From Lachnospiraceae bacterium (GTDB taxonomy: Bacteria; Bacillota; Clostridia; Lachnospirales; Lachnospiraceae): a stretch of DNA of 60,167 bases. The notes below the pieces were generated by a model. The model was not told where the DNA came from and did not search any database. It saw only the letters and a list, made by a program, of their open reading frames with translations. Of this stretch, positions 16,335 to 26,706 are shown one piece after another (position 1 is the stretch's first letter; the number at the start of each line of letters is the position of its first letter). Location: positions 1-60,167 of the forward strand of contig JAQUXP010000023.1 of the NCBI GenBank assembly GCA_028692395.1. The letters are read 5' to 3'. The translations under genes and the position numbers were made by a program.

Positions 16335-17219
16335 ATGAAAGAAAAAATGACAGTTGGACGATTTTTTGTATACCTTTTTGTAATCGTCTTTTCACTTGCC
16401 TGTCTCTATCCATTTTTAATGGTAATCGGCGGTTCACTGATGACGAACTCGGAGGCAACGACAGAAGGCTTTAAGATCTTCCCGAAAGAGATCACATTCG
16501 CTTCCTATAAGATGCTGCTGGCGAATGGAAAATTAATTCTTAATGGCTATAAAATCACGGTATTTGTTACGGTAGTCGGAACATTTTGCTCCATTATTGT
16601 CAATGGTATGATGGGCTATGTACTTTCAAGAAAGAAGATGGCCGGACGTAAGGTTATGAACATCTATGTACTGATTACCATGCTGTTTAACGGTGGTATG
16701 GTTCCCTGGTATATGATCTGTACACAGTACCTGCATCTGAAGAATACAATCTGGGCGCTGATTCTTCCCATGGTGGTAAATGCATGGTATATCTTTTTGA
16801 TCCGAAATTACTTCAGTGGAATTCCCGAGGAGCTTTGGGAGTCTGCGAAGCTTGACGGTGCCAGTGAGTTTAAGATTTTCTACAAGATTTATCTGATACT
16901 GGCGAAACCGGTTATTGCAACGATTGTACTGTTCGCAGCACTGGGCTACTGGAATGACTGGTGGCTTGGACTGATGCTGATGGAAGATACCAGCAGACAG
17001 CCGCTGCAGATGCTGCTTCGAACGATGATGTCGAATATTCAGTTCCTGCAGACAATGTCACAGCAGTCCTCGGAGGTACAGGCGATGCTGGCATCCGTAC
17101 CGGGCGATGGAGTCAAGATGGCGATGGTTATAATCACGACAGGGCCGATTATCCTGCTTTATCCATTCCTTCAGAAGTATTTTATGAAGGGAATCATGGT
17201 TGGAGCAGTAAAAGGCTAA
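16335..17219 (+). CDS. sugar ABC transporter permease, LplC/YtcP type
   Basis: 294 residues, about six membrane segments. The EAA loop reads ESAKLDGASEFKIFYKIYLI. It ends with the typical YPFLQKYFMKGIMVGAVKG tail of LplC-like permeases. AGGAGGAG precedes the ATG. It forms the heteromeric channel with the LplB-type protein encoded upstream, and the binding protein follows 47 bp later. Confidence 0.92.
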   Translation: MKEKMTVGRFFVYLFVIVFSLACLYPFLMVIGGSLMTNSEATTEGFKIFPKEITFASYKMLLANGKLILNGYKITVFVTVVGTFCSIIVNGMMGYVLSRKKMAGRKVMNIYVLITMLFNGGMVPWYMICTQYLHLKNTIWALILPMVVNAWYIFLIRNYFSGIPEELWESAKLDGASEFKIFYKIYLILAKPVIATIVLFAALGYWNDWWLGLMLMEDTSRQPLQMLLRTMMSNIQFLQTMSQQSSEVQAMLASVPGDGVKMAMVIITTGPIILLYPFLQKYFMKGIMVGAVKG

Positions 17220-17266
17220 GCGCGATGTTAATAAAACAAATCATGGAAGAAAAGGAGAATGGGGAA

Positions 17267-18823
17267 ATGAAAAACATGAAAAAAAGAAACACAATTGTCA
17301 GCTGTCTGCTCTGTGGAGCAATGGCGCTATCCGTACTGGGAGGCTGCGGGGGAAGTGCAAAAGCAGCAGGAACCTCTGATGCAGCAGGAAGTAAATCAGA
17401 GACCTCATCAGCTTCTGACACAAAGTCAGGTCTGGATCCGGTCACTCTGCATTTTATCTTCTTCGGAGATAAAAAATCAGCGACAGACGAGGTCTGGCAG
17501 CAGATCGCAGATTACACAAGAGATACCTTAAACTGTGATTACGATGTACAGTTTATCGCAGGTGATGACTACAAACAGAAACTGCTGGTAAAGGCTGCAA
17601 CAGGTGATGCCTGGGACATGAACTTTGACGGTGACTGGCAGGGATATTACCAGATGATTGCCAAGGATGCTTACATGAATCTGGATGATCTGCTTCCGGA
17701 ATATGCACCGGATCTGTACAAAAAGTATCAGGAAATCGGAGTACTGGACGCAGCAAAGAGCAAAGGACATGTTGTCGCTCTTCCATGGACCATGACGATG
17801 AACAACCGTCCGCTTCTGCAGTGGCGCGGCGATCTTGCAGAGAAGGCCAATATCACTGTTGATAAAGACAGCTTAAGCAGCTGGGAGGGAATTGATGCAT
17901 TTTTACAGCAGCTTCATGCAGCTTATCCGGATAAATACACGATTGAGTGTACACAGGTGATTGGATCAGAAGAGGGCTTATGCGAAATCGAGCCAGGTCT
18001 GTATTTTAATCTGAATGATCCCGAGTGTAAGGTGATTCCGGCTGAGGAGACCAAGTCTTATGAGGAAGCAGCAAAATATGCGGAGAAATGGCAGAGCGAA
18101 GGCCTGATCTGGAAAGATGTTCTGACAGATAAATTAGACCATAACTCCCTGATCAATGAAGGAAAACTGATTACCAAGTGGGGCACACATGAGTTTGCTA
18201 ATTCCACCAGAGCATGGGTTGAAGAGGGCGCACGCTGGGATTCTACAGAATTGTATAAAGACGGACTTTTTGCAAACCGTACACCACTTGCAAACACCAT
18301 GTGTATCTCCGCAACCAGTGAGAATCCGGAACGTACTTTGATGTTCCTGAACATGATGGAAACAGATAAGACCCTGTACGATATGGTACAGTATGGCATC
18401 GAGGGAAAAACCTATAATCTCAATGGCGAAGAAGCAGCATATCCGGACGGAATGGACGCAGCAAGCTCTAACTTTATGAACTGGGGCGGACAGTGGGCAC
18501 TGTGGAAACCACAGTTTATGAGACCAGATTCCACCTATAAAGAAGGCTTCTGGGAGGAAGAGGCGAACTACGCAGCATCCTCTGAGGCTAATGTAAAATC
18601 TCCTCTTGATGGTTTCAGCTTTGATGATACGAATGTTCAGACAGAGCATATGCAGAGAACCCAGATCTGGGGCGATGCGAAGAAGCTGATCGAGGTTGGT
18701 CTTGCGGGCGACTATAAAGCAGCACTGGAGAAGGTAAAGGCTGACAGTGCCGCAGCAGGCATGGATAAGCTGCTGGCTGAATATCAGAAGCAGGTTGACG
18801 CATACCTTGCAGCAAAAAAATAA
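17267..18823 (+). CDS. oligosaccharide-binding lipoprotein 1 (LplA/LipO type)
   Basis: 518 residues from the ATG at 17267 (GGAG 9 nt upstream). A lipoprotein signal peptide ends in the lipobox VLGGC (Cys ~27), followed by a Ser/Ala/Thr-rich linker and a mature domain beginning LDPVTLHFIFFGDKKSATD. It should capture the glycan outside the membrane and deliver it to the permease pair. Long stretches are identical to the second binding protein at 31983-33542, for instance KGH.VALPWTMTMNNRP and LFANRTPLAN.MCISATSEN, so the two arose by duplication. Confidence 0.92.
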   Translation: MKNMKKRNTIVSCLLCGAMALSVLGGCGGSAKAAGTSDAAGSKSETSSASDTKSGLDPVTLHFIFFGDKKSATDEVWQQIADYTRDTLNCDYDVQFIAGDDYKQKLLVKAATGDAWDMNFDGDWQGYYQMIAKDAYMNLDDLLPEYAPDLYKKYQEIGVLDAAKSKGHVVALPWTMTMNNRPLLQWRGDLAEKANITVDKDSLSSWEGIDAFLQQLHAAYPDKYTIECTQVIGSEEGLCEIEPGLYFNLNDPECKVIPAEETKSYEEAAKYAEKWQSEGLIWKDVLTDKLDHNSLINEGKLITKWGTHEFANSTRAWVEEGARWDSTELYKDGLFANRTPLANTMCISATSENPERTLMFLNMMETDKTLYDMVQYGIEGKTYNLNGEEAAYPDGMDAASSNFMNWGGQWALWKPQFMRPDSTYKEGFWEEEANYAASSEANVKSPLDGFSFDDTNVQTEHMQRTQIWGDAKKLIEVGLAGDYKAALEKVKADSAAAGMDKLLAEYQKQVDAYLAAKK

Positions 18824-18881
18824 AGTAACTGTTCAGCAGAGACTGTGCGGCTACGGAAACTGAATCTATAACAGGGAAAAA

Positions 18882-18912
18882 GGGCCTGGTAAGCGATTGC
18901 CGGGCTCGTTTT
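18882..18912 (+). terminator. weak hairpin between binding protein 1 and mannosidase
   Basis: GGGCCTGG (18882-18889) pairs with CCGGGCTC (18900-18907) with two G:U pairs, followed by GTTTTC. It may be a partial terminator that lowers enzyme expression relative to the binding protein; this is an inference. Confidence 0.45.
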
Positions 18913-18932
18913 CTACAGAAAGTGAGCTGGAA

Positions 18933-21710
18933 ATGAGAAAAAAAGTACATATTATATCACATTCACACTGGGACAGAGAGTGGTATATGCCGTTTGAACA
19001 GCACAGAGTCAAACTGCTGAAGCTGATTGACGATGCGATGGAATTATTTGAAAATGATGAGCGCTATGAGAACTTTCATCTGGATGGGCAGACCATCGTG
19101 CTGGATGATTATCTGGAGATTAAGCCGGAAAACGCTGAGCAGGTAAAAAAACATATTGCTGCAGGACATTTTCATGTTGGACCGTGGTATATTCTTCAGG
19201 ATGAATTTTTAACAAGCGGAGAATCCAATGTCAGAAACCTTCTGGTTGGCAGACAGGAGGCAAAAAAGTACGGAGATCTCTGCAGGGTTGGATATTTTCC
19301 GGATGCATTTGGCAATGCCGGACAGATGCCGCAGCTTCTAAAGCAGGCGGGCATGGAAGCAATTGTGTTTGGAAGGGGTGTAAAACCGGTGGGATTCAAC
19401 AATCAGACGCTTGGCGGCGAATATGAGTCGGCATATTCTGAGATGATCTGGGAGTCACCGGATGGAAGCTCGCTTCCCGGAATTCTGTTTGCAAACTGGT
19501 ATAACAATGGATCTGAGATTCCGGTGGAAAAGGAAGCGGCCCGGAAATACTGGGATGAGCGTCTGGCAAAGGCTGAAAAATATGCAGGAACCAGTCAGCT
19601 GTTATTTATGAATGGCTGTGATCATCAGCCGGTGCAAAAAGATCTGGGAGAAGCCCTGCAAACTGCACGGGAATTATATCCGGAGATTGACTTTATCCAT
19701 TCGGATTTTGAAACCTATGTGCAGGCAGTAAAGGAAGAATTGAAGCCGGAGGTTTCTCATGTACAGGGAGAACTGACCAGCCAGGAGACCGATGGATGCT
19801 GGACCCTGGTGAATACAACCTCCAGCCGGATCGATCTGAAGGTGCGAAACCGTGAGTGTGAGACCCAGCTGGAAAACCGGGCAGAGCCTCTTGGTGTGAT
19901 GGCAGCATGTTACGGCATGGAGTACCCCAGAGATCTTCTCCGTTACAGCTGGAAGACCCTGATGCAGAATCACCCCCATGACAGTATCTGCGGATGTAGT
20001 GTGGACGCTGTAAACAGGGAAATGAAGACAAGATTTGATAAGAGCTTCCAGACAGCAGAGGTGCTGTGTGGGGAGGCACTTACCTTTCTTGCCGAAAAGG
20101 CAGATACCAGTACCTGTCAAAAAGAGGAGAAGAGCAGCTGTGTTCCTTTTGTGGCATTCAATACCAGCGGCTGGGAGAGAAGCGGTGTAGTCCGGACGGT
20201 TCTGGAGCTGGAACGCTCCTGTGAGGGTGGACTGCAGGCAGCCTATGAAAGTCGTAAAAAGCTGATACCGGGCGATTACTGTGTAAAGGATGCTCATGGG
20301 AATCCAGTGGACGCCAGATGCGAGGATCTTGGCGTAAGGTTTGACTATGATCTTCCGGATGACCGATTCCGGGATCCTTATATGGCCAGGAATATAGCTG
20401 TAACGATGGAAGCGGCAGACGTTCCGGCCTTTGGCTGTGGGGTATATTATCTGCAGTACCGGATGATGGAGGCTGATGAAGCCGGACAGAACACCGGAGA
20501 CAGTAAAGTGACTGAAGCCATGAAACAGGTGGAAACAGCAGAAGCTTTTATGGAAAATCAATATCTGAAGGTTCAGATTCACGAAGATGGAACCTATAGT
20601 ATCACAAACTGCAGCAGTGGACACTGCTATGAGCGGCTCGGGTGGTACGAGGAGACCGGAGATATCGGAAATGAATATATCTATGTGCAGGCGAAGGGTG
20701 ATACGTATACCACAAAGGGTGTCAAGGCAGAGATTCGTCTGATGGAAAAGAGTGCATACCGTACCAGCTATGAGATTCGTCATCAACTGGAGGTTCCGGC
20801 TTGTGCAGATGAAACTTTCCAGGAAGAGAAGGCTGGCATGAAGGCACTTTTTGAAAGAACGGCAGGACGAAGCAGTGAGAGGACCACCCTTTCTCTGGTC
20901 ACCAGACTTACCCTGGAACGCAGCGGACGTGGACTGCAGGTGGAAACTGAGATTGACAATACCGCAAAGGATCACCGCATCCGTGTGATGCTTCCCACAG
21001 GTCTTAGGGCGGATTCTCATTATGCAGATTCCAACTTTGAGGTAGTAAAACGCAGGAATCATCATGGAGAAGCATGGAAGAATCCAAGCGGCTGTGAGCA
21101 TCAACAGAACTTTGTTGCTATGCAGGATGAAAAAGACGGACTGCTTGCTGCGAACTTTGGTTTGTATGAGTATGAGGTTCTCCCCGAGCAGGAGAATACC
21201 ATCGCTGTTACCCTGCTGCGCTGCATCGGTGAGATGGGTGACTGGGGCGTATTTCCCACGCCGGAAGCACAGCTTCCGGGAAAACACAAGGTACGTTATG
21301 AGATCGTTCCATATGAAGCGCAGCATATGAGCCGTGCGTTCCAGGAAGGATATCAGTTCCAGAACAGTCTGATGACGGTTCAGACAACGGTTCATCCGGG
21401 AAGCGGGGAGCTTTCCCTTGGACTGCTTCACTGGGAAGGGGAAGGTCTGCAGCTGACAGGATGTAAATGTGCAGAGGAAGGTCAGGATGTGATCCTCCGC
21501 TTCGTGAATCAGACAGAGGAGGCGGTTACCCTGCACCTGGAAAAAGAATCCTGGTTTAGCGGGATGTATCAAAGTAATGTCATCGAGCAGAGACAGACAA
21601 AGATTTCGGCTGCAAAGACACAGGATGGCAAAGTCTTCTTTGGGGCTTTGATTCGCCCCCATGAGATTGCGACTTTCGATTTGACCTGCGAAGATCAATC
21701 ATTGGTATAA
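18933..21710 (+). CDS. GH38 alpha-mannosidase, MngB-like
   Basis: 925 residues from the ATG at 18933; an upstream TTG (18897) is less likely. It opens with VHIISHSHWDREWY, where the His and Asp bind zinc, and has the nucleophile Asp124 in GYFPDAFGN and the zinc-binding NHPHDSICGC at ~343. The layout resembles MngB, which cleaves mannosyl-D-glycerate, but substrate cannot be read from sequence. There is no signal peptide, so it acts in the cytoplasm on imported glycan. The GH3 gene follows 18 bp later, in the same operon. Confidence 0.92.
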   Translation: MRKKVHIISHSHWDREWYMPFEQHRVKLLKLIDDAMELFENDERYENFHLDGQTIVLDDYLEIKPENAEQVKKHIAAGHFHVGPWYILQDEFLTSGESNVRNLLVGRQEAKKYGDLCRVGYFPDAFGNAGQMPQLLKQAGMEAIVFGRGVKPVGFNNQTLGGEYESAYSEMIWESPDGSSLPGILFANWYNNGSEIPVEKEAARKYWDERLAKAEKYAGTSQLLFMNGCDHQPVQKDLGEALQTARELYPEIDFIHSDFETYVQAVKEELKPEVSHVQGELTSQETDGCWTLVNTTSSRIDLKVRNRECETQLENRAEPLGVMAACYGMEYPRDLLRYSWKTLMQNHPHDSICGCSVDAVNREMKTRFDKSFQTAEVLCGEALTFLAEKADTSTCQKEEKSSCVPFVAFNTSGWERSGVVRTVLELERSCEGGLQAAYESRKKLIPGDYCVKDAHGNPVDARCEDLGVRFDYDLPDDRFRDPYMARNIAVTMEAADVPAFGCGVYYLQYRMMEADEAGQNTGDSKVTEAMKQVETAEAFMENQYLKVQIHEDGTYSITNCSSGHCYERLGWYEETGDIGNEYIYVQAKGDTYTTKGVKAEIRLMEKSAYRTSYEIRHQLEVPACADETFQEEKAGMKALFERTAGRSSERTTLSLVTRLTLERSGRGLQVETEIDNTAKDHRIRVMLPTGLRADSHYADSNFEVVKRRNHHGEAWKNPSGCEHQQNFVAMQDEKDGLLAANFGLYEYEVLPEQENTIAVTLLRCIGEMGDWGVFPTPEAQLPGKHKVRYEIVPYEAQHMSRAFQEGYQFQNSLMTVQTTVHPGSGELSLGLLHWEGEGLQLTGCKCAEEGQDVILRFVNQTEEAVTLHLEKESWFSGMYQSNVIEQRQTKISAAKTQDGKVFFGALIRPHEIATFDLTCEDQSLV

Positions 21711-21728
21711 AAAAGAGAGGATCAGAAG

Positions 21729-24347
21729 ATGGAAAAATATAAGAATCCGCAGCTTTCCGTGGAGGAGCGTGCAGAGGATCTGCTTGGACGTATGACACTG
21801 GAAGAAAAGGCGGCGCAGATGGATATGATCCGGGGGGTAGAGCTTGCGACTAAGGTGCATGAGGCACATTTTTGTGCGGTGGATGAGCATTCTGACTTTT
21901 ACTGGGATAAGGTAAAAGCAAGCTTTGGAAGCCGGGGTATGGGTTTTGTTCATGATGTATATTCCGCACCCCAGGTGCTCAACCGGCTGCAGCGATACCT
22001 GGTCGAGGAAACAAGACTTGGAATTCCCTGCATCTTTACCGGCGAGGCACTTCACGGTCTCTCCTATCCGGGGGCAACAATATTCCCGATGCCGATTAAT
22101 CTCGGAGCGGCCTTTGATCCGGAGCTGACCCGGGAGGTTGGACATGCAATCGCAGCAGAGACAAGAAGCCTTGGAATCCATGAGATTCTTGCGCCGAATC
22201 TTGATCTGGCACGGGAACCGAGATGGGGAAGAGTAGAAGAAACATTCGGAGAGGATACCTATCTGTCTTCACAGATGGCGTATGCCATCGTAACAGGAGA
22301 ACAGGGGGATGATATCAGTGCCCCTGACAGCGTGATGAGTGAACCCAAGCATTTCTGTGTCCACGGGATTCCGGAGGGGGGCATCAACTGTTCTCCGGCC
22401 CGAGCAGGGACAAGAGAGATTGAGAGTGCATATCTTCCGGTCTTTGAGGCAGGAATTAAAAAAGCAGGAGCATATAATGCGATGGCATCGTACAATTCCA
22501 TCGATGGAGAAGCGGTGATCTGTTCCGAGTATTATCTGCGGACAATATTAAAGGAGAGATTTGGCATGCCAGGCTATGTGCGTGCAGACTTTGGCGCCAT
22601 CAACCGGCTGAAGGATACACATCATCTGACTGGAAGCAATGAAGAAAGTATTCAGCGTGCAGTCAATGCAGGGCTTGATGTACAGGGGTTTGACTTCTCC
22701 AATGAGGAATGGCAGCAAAGCCTTGTGAAACTCGTCAGAGAAGGTGGAATCGCCCAGGAAAACATAGATGATTCAGTACGAAGAATTCTTCGTGCAAAGT
22801 TTGCACTCGGCCTGTTTGAACATCCCTATACCGATGAGGACCATTACCGTGATGTGGTACGATGTGAAAAACATCGTTCCATCGCAAGGAAGGCAGCTGA
22901 GGAATCGATCGTTTTACTGCAGAATAAGAATCAGATTCTTCCCCTTTCAAAAGAAATCAAATCAGTAGCAGTCATTGGTCCCAGCTCAGCCAAACAGAGA
23001 GTTGGCAGCTATGCCTCGGTTCCTTATGGATATACGGTCTCGAATACAGCTGCGGAGATTCGAAAGAAGGTTTCGAAGGATTGCCTTGTCCTGCAGGCAG
23101 ACGGATGCGGGATTACCGAGCAGGATGTGGAGGTGCTTCCAAAGTCCTGGTTTGTGGATGGGGTCAGCCTGGAGTTTTATGAGAATGCTTTTTTTGACGG
23201 AATTCCAGTGGGAAGTGACAAAGCCAGTCAGATCACATTTAACTGGATTCTTGCCAAGCCGCATCGTGCACTTCCATTCAAAGGATATTCCGTGCGTATG
23301 CGTGCAAAACTGCAGATCCATACCCATGAGTTTTCTGAGAAGGCTTCCTTTTTAGGAAAACTTGTGTTTACCACAAATGACAGCGTACGTGTCTTTATCG
23401 ATGGTGTACCAGTGATTGAAAGCTGTGGGGAGAATAAGCAGCGGCTGCCGCAATGCGAGATGGAATTCGCAGACGGCGCAGAGCATGACCTTATGATCGA
23501 GTATGTCTGCGATGTCAATGGAGCTGATCTGGCGCTCTGTGTAGACTGCCACACCCAGGATATGGAACGGGCGATAGAGGCGGCCAAGCTGTGCGATGTG
23601 ACGGTTCTGGTCTGCGGAGACGATGAGGTGACAAGCGGGGAAGGCATGGATCGCAGCAGTCTGAAGCTCTATGGTGCTCAGCAGGAACTGATCCGGCGTG
23701 TGAGCATGCTCGGAAAACCGGTAATCCTTGTGCTGGAACATGGAAAACCGGTAGATCTTGCCTTTGAGACGGAACATATGGATGCGATTCTTGCTGCGTG
23801 GTTTGGCGGTGAGCAGGGAGCAGAGGCAATTGCGGATGTATTGTTTGGCGATGTGAATCCCTCTGGGAAACTTCCGATTTCATTTCCCATGGATATCGGG
23901 CAGCTGCCCTGCTACTATTCCATGCTTCCGGGAGGAGCTCCTTCGTATCTCGAAGGGGAGCGAAAAGCAAGATTTGCCTTTGGACATGGCTGCAGTTATA
24001 CCGAGTTTACCTATGGAAACCTGCAGATTATAAAGGAATCCGGGCAATACGAGGTAACGGTTAGCGCTCAGGTTACCAACAGCGGAAGTGTAAGGGGCAC
24101 AGAGACGGTGCAGCTGTATGTGGAGGATGTGTGTTCAAGCATTGTAACACCTGGAAAACTGCTCCAGGGCTTTCAGAGACTTTCTCTGGAAGCAGGAGAA
24201 ACCAGGGAGGTTAGATTCCAGCTTGGATTTGATAATTTTCGTCTTCTGAACCATCAGATGGAGTGGGTTGTGGAACCGGGGGTATTCCGGATTATGGTTG
24301 GAGGTGGCAGTGCGGACATCAGACTTTGTGGGGAAGTAGAACTGTAA
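21729..24347 (+). CDS. GH3 beta-glycosidase with PA14 insertion
   Basis: 872 residues. The N-terminal TIM barrel has PKHFCVHG and the nucleophile Asp287 in YVRADFGA. A PA14-like module (residues ~470-600, with FTTNDSVRVFIDGVPVIES) interrupts the second domain. The acid/base Glu is probably in TSGEGMDRSSL (~640). A fibronectin-III-like C-terminal domain follows, as in beta-glucosidases of the BglB type. Expected activity is removal of beta-glucosyl or beta-xylosyl ends from imported oligosaccharides. There is no signal peptide. AGAGGA precedes the ATG. Confidence 0.93.
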   Translation: MEKYKNPQLSVEERAEDLLGRMTLEEKAAQMDMIRGVELATKVHEAHFCAVDEHSDFYWDKVKASFGSRGMGFVHDVYSAPQVLNRLQRYLVEETRLGIPCIFTGEALHGLSYPGATIFPMPINLGAAFDPELTREVGHAIAAETRSLGIHEILAPNLDLAREPRWGRVEETFGEDTYLSSQMAYAIVTGEQGDDISAPDSVMSEPKHFCVHGIPEGGINCSPARAGTREIESAYLPVFEAGIKKAGAYNAMASYNSIDGEAVICSEYYLRTILKERFGMPGYVRADFGAINRLKDTHHLTGSNEESIQRAVNAGLDVQGFDFSNEEWQQSLVKLVREGGIAQENIDDSVRRILRAKFALGLFEHPYTDEDHYRDVVRCEKHRSIARKAAEESIVLLQNKNQILPLSKEIKSVAVIGPSSAKQRVGSYASVPYGYTVSNTAAEIRKKVSKDCLVLQADGCGITEQDVEVLPKSWFVDGVSLEFYENAFFDGIPVGSDKASQITFNWILAKPHRALPFKGYSVRMRAKLQIHTHEFSEKASFLGKLVFTTNDSVRVFIDGVPVIESCGENKQRLPQCEMEFADGAEHDLMIEYVCDVNGADLALCVDCHTQDMERAIEAAKLCDVTVLVCGDDEVTSGEGMDRSSLKLYGAQQELIRRVSMLGKPVILVLEHGKPVDLAFETEHMDAILAAWFGGEQGAEAIADVLFGDVNPSGKLPISFPMDIGQLPCYYSMLPGGAPSYLEGERKARFAFGHGCSYTEFTYGNLQIIKESGQYEVTVSAQVTNSGSVRGTETVQLYVEDVCSSIVTPGKLLQGFQRLSLEAGETREVRFQLGFDNFRLLNHQMEWVVEPGVFRIMVGGGSADIRLCGEVEL

Positions 24348-24398
24348 TAGCACCTGAGAAGATATATAAAGGAAGAAGGAAAAATAGGAGAAGAAATC

Positions 24399-26666
24399 AT
24401 GGATCAAAAGCCTTTTGAATACGAATGCAACGGCGGGAAGCTTCAAATTACGGCCTGTTATGAGAATGTCATACGTGTGCGGTGGTCCCCGAATGGAGGG
24501 TTTCAAAAGAAAGATTTTCACGATGACAGATACAGCACAACATTTACGGATCCCAACAGGAAATCCTGTCAGGTGGAGCTGAAAGAGAGGGAAGAGGAAG
24601 ATGGTGTTCTCCTGGCGACAGCCCAGATCAGACTGCATATAGATAGGAAATGCGGCAGGATTACCTACTGCGATGCACAGGATGTCCCATATCTCAGGGA
24701 AAAGAAGCGTGCAGTTGGGGCAACGATAGAGCTTGACGGGAAGACGTACTATCAGCTGACACAGCAGTTCGCATCACCTGAGAAGGAAAGGCTCTTCGGC
24801 TTTGGCAATATCGGCGATCGATTGGGGATCAAGGGAGAGACGGTGACCATCCGTCAGGATAACACGGAAAAAAGGACACCCATGTTTGTATCAAATATGG
24901 GCTATGGAATTCTCTTTGATATCACATCCAATGGTCTCCTGGACTGGGAAGAGGATAACCGGAGTTACTCGTATACCGGAAAATGTACGGATTCCATGGA
25001 CTATTATGTGTTCTACGGGCCGCAGGCGGATGCGATTATCGGCGGATACCGAAGGATTACGGGCAGAGCAGTGATGCTTCCGGAACATGCTTTTGGATTT
25101 ATCCAGTCCAGAAACCGCTATACCTCCTGCCAGGAAGTCCAGCAGACGGTGGAGCAATTTCGTAGGAAGCAGATTCCCCTGGACACGATTGTGATTGATT
25201 ACCGCTGGTGGGATGACACCTGGTTTAATAACTTTTCGGTTTTGGGTCTGGACTACGAGGATATGGAGCATATGCTGAAATGTCTGCATGAACAGCATGT
25301 ATCGGTGGCGATATCTGTCTGGCCGACGGCGATAAAAAAAGAGCAGAATCCTACGTACCGTAAGCTTACAGACAGCGATGAACAGATTCTGCTGGCACAC
25401 GGAAGTGATTTTGGACTGCCCTATGATGCATCAAAGAAGGCTTATCGGAGTACCTACTGGAACCTGCTGAATACCAGTGTATTCTCGAAAGGAATCGATT
25501 CCATCTGGCTGGATGCCAATGAACCGGAGATGGGAAACTGGTGTGAAGAGATTGGAGAGATGACTGCTTTGGGATCTTCGAAACCGATGGGCCTCATCTA
25601 TCCGCTGCTGGATAATAAAGCGGTGTATGAAGGTCAGCGTGCAGTTGTGGGAAACAAAAAGCGGGTAAATACGCTTTCGAGAGGTGCGGTTGCCGGAACA
25701 CAGCGCTATGGAATCCAAAGCTGGTCAGGGGATATCCCTCCGGGATTTGCACAGCTGTCCAGGGAAGTGATCGGTGTTTTGAATTATGCTTCTGCAGGAC
25801 TGCCATACTTTTCTACAGACACAGGTGGATATTTTGGAATCGATGTCTGCGATCCTGCGGTAAGAGAGATGTTTTTGCGCTGGCTGCAATTTTCCACATT
25901 TGTCAGCATTATGCGGGTGCACGGCTGCGCATCTGTGAGAGAACCATGGCAGTTTGGAGAAGAATACGAAGCATATATTACGGAATATATTCGGCTGCGG
26001 GAGAGTCTGGTGCCATACACCTATTCCCTTGCCGGGAGAGTGACGCAGGAAGGGTATACGATTGTGCGCCCACTGGTGTTTGATTACCGGACGGATGACG
26101 TGGCGGTGAATATACAGGATCAGTTTATGTTTGGACCGGCATTTCTTGTGGCACCTGTCTGCGAAGAAGGTGTGCGAAACAGAAGCGTGTATCTTCCCAA
26201 AGGAGCCTGGATCAACTACTGGACAGGAGAAATATACAGAAGCGGCGGAGAGCAGATCTATGTGGATGCGCCGCTAACACAGATTCCGCTTTTTGTGCGT
26301 GCAGGATCGATTGTGCCCCGTGCGATGGGGATTCAGCATGCGAGGGAAGCAGTGGATGCGATGGAAATCCATGTCTATCCAGGTGCTGACGGCACGTTCG
26401 TACTCTACGAGGATGAGGGAAATGGATATGCGTATGAGCATGGGGGATTTTCTGAGATTGTATTCTCCTGGTGTGAGGAAGATCAGACACTGACGATTGG
26501 AAAACGAAAAGGAAGCTTCTATGGAATGTCTGAAACCAGGACATTCACCCTTCACCTGCTGCAGGCGGCTGAGGATGGAAAACTGTCTGGGATCTGCCGG
26601 ATATCGGTTCGTTATGAAGGGGAAGAAATAACCATTAGAGATACGTATCTTGTAGGTGAAAAATAA
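24399..26666 (+). CDS. GH31 alpha-glycosidase (alpha-xylosidase/alpha-glucosidase)
   Basis: 755 residues. The N-terminal beta-sandwich is followed by a TIM barrel with the GH31 nucleophile Asp372 in SIWLDANEPEM and the acid/base Asp in IQSWSGDIPPGF (~446). The sequence PLDTIVIDYRWWDD is typical of the catalytic domain. It should release alpha-linked xylose or glucose from the non-reducing end; the two activities cannot be separated here. Cytoplasmic. AGGAGAAG precedes the start, and it sits 51 bp after the GH3 gene in the same operon. Confidence 0.92.
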   Translation: MDQKPFEYECNGGKLQITACYENVIRVRWSPNGGFQKKDFHDDRYSTTFTDPNRKSCQVELKEREEEDGVLLATAQIRLHIDRKCGRITYCDAQDVPYLREKKRAVGATIELDGKTYYQLTQQFASPEKERLFGFGNIGDRLGIKGETVTIRQDNTEKRTPMFVSNMGYGILFDITSNGLLDWEEDNRSYSYTGKCTDSMDYYVFYGPQADAIIGGYRRITGRAVMLPEHAFGFIQSRNRYTSCQEVQQTVEQFRRKQIPLDTIVIDYRWWDDTWFNNFSVLGLDYEDMEHMLKCLHEQHVSVAISVWPTAIKKEQNPTYRKLTDSDEQILLAHGSDFGLPYDASKKAYRSTYWNLLNTSVFSKGIDSIWLDANEPEMGNWCEEIGEMTALGSSKPMGLIYPLLDNKAVYEGQRAVVGNKKRVNTLSRGAVAGTQRYGIQSWSGDIPPGFAQLSREVIGVLNYASAGLPYFSTDTGGYFGIDVCDPAVREMFLRWLQFSTFVSIMRVHGCASVREPWQFGEEYEAYITEYIRLRESLVPYTYSLAGRVTQEGYTIVRPLVFDYRTDDVAVNIQDQFMFGPAFLVAPVCEEGVRNRSVYLPKGAWINYWTGEIYRSGGEQIYVDAPLTQIPLFVRAGSIVPRAMGIQHAREAVDAMEIHVYPGADGTFVLYEDEGNGYAYEHGGFSEIVFSWCEEDQTLTIGKRKGSFYGMSETRTFTLHLLQAAEDGKLSGICRISVRYEGEEITIRDTYLVGEK

Positions 26667-26706
26667 AAGCGGAATCCGAGACGAGCTTATATCGGAAGGA
26701 GAGAAG

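Noticed and set aside
16961-17266. Upstream part of the binding-protein 1 frame
   Set aside because: It overlaps the permease gene in another frame; the lipoprotein signal begins at 17267.
19674-21698. Long antisense open frame opposite the first GH38
   Set aside because: Cys/His/Leu-rich composition with no domains; a shadow of a strongly coding plus strand.
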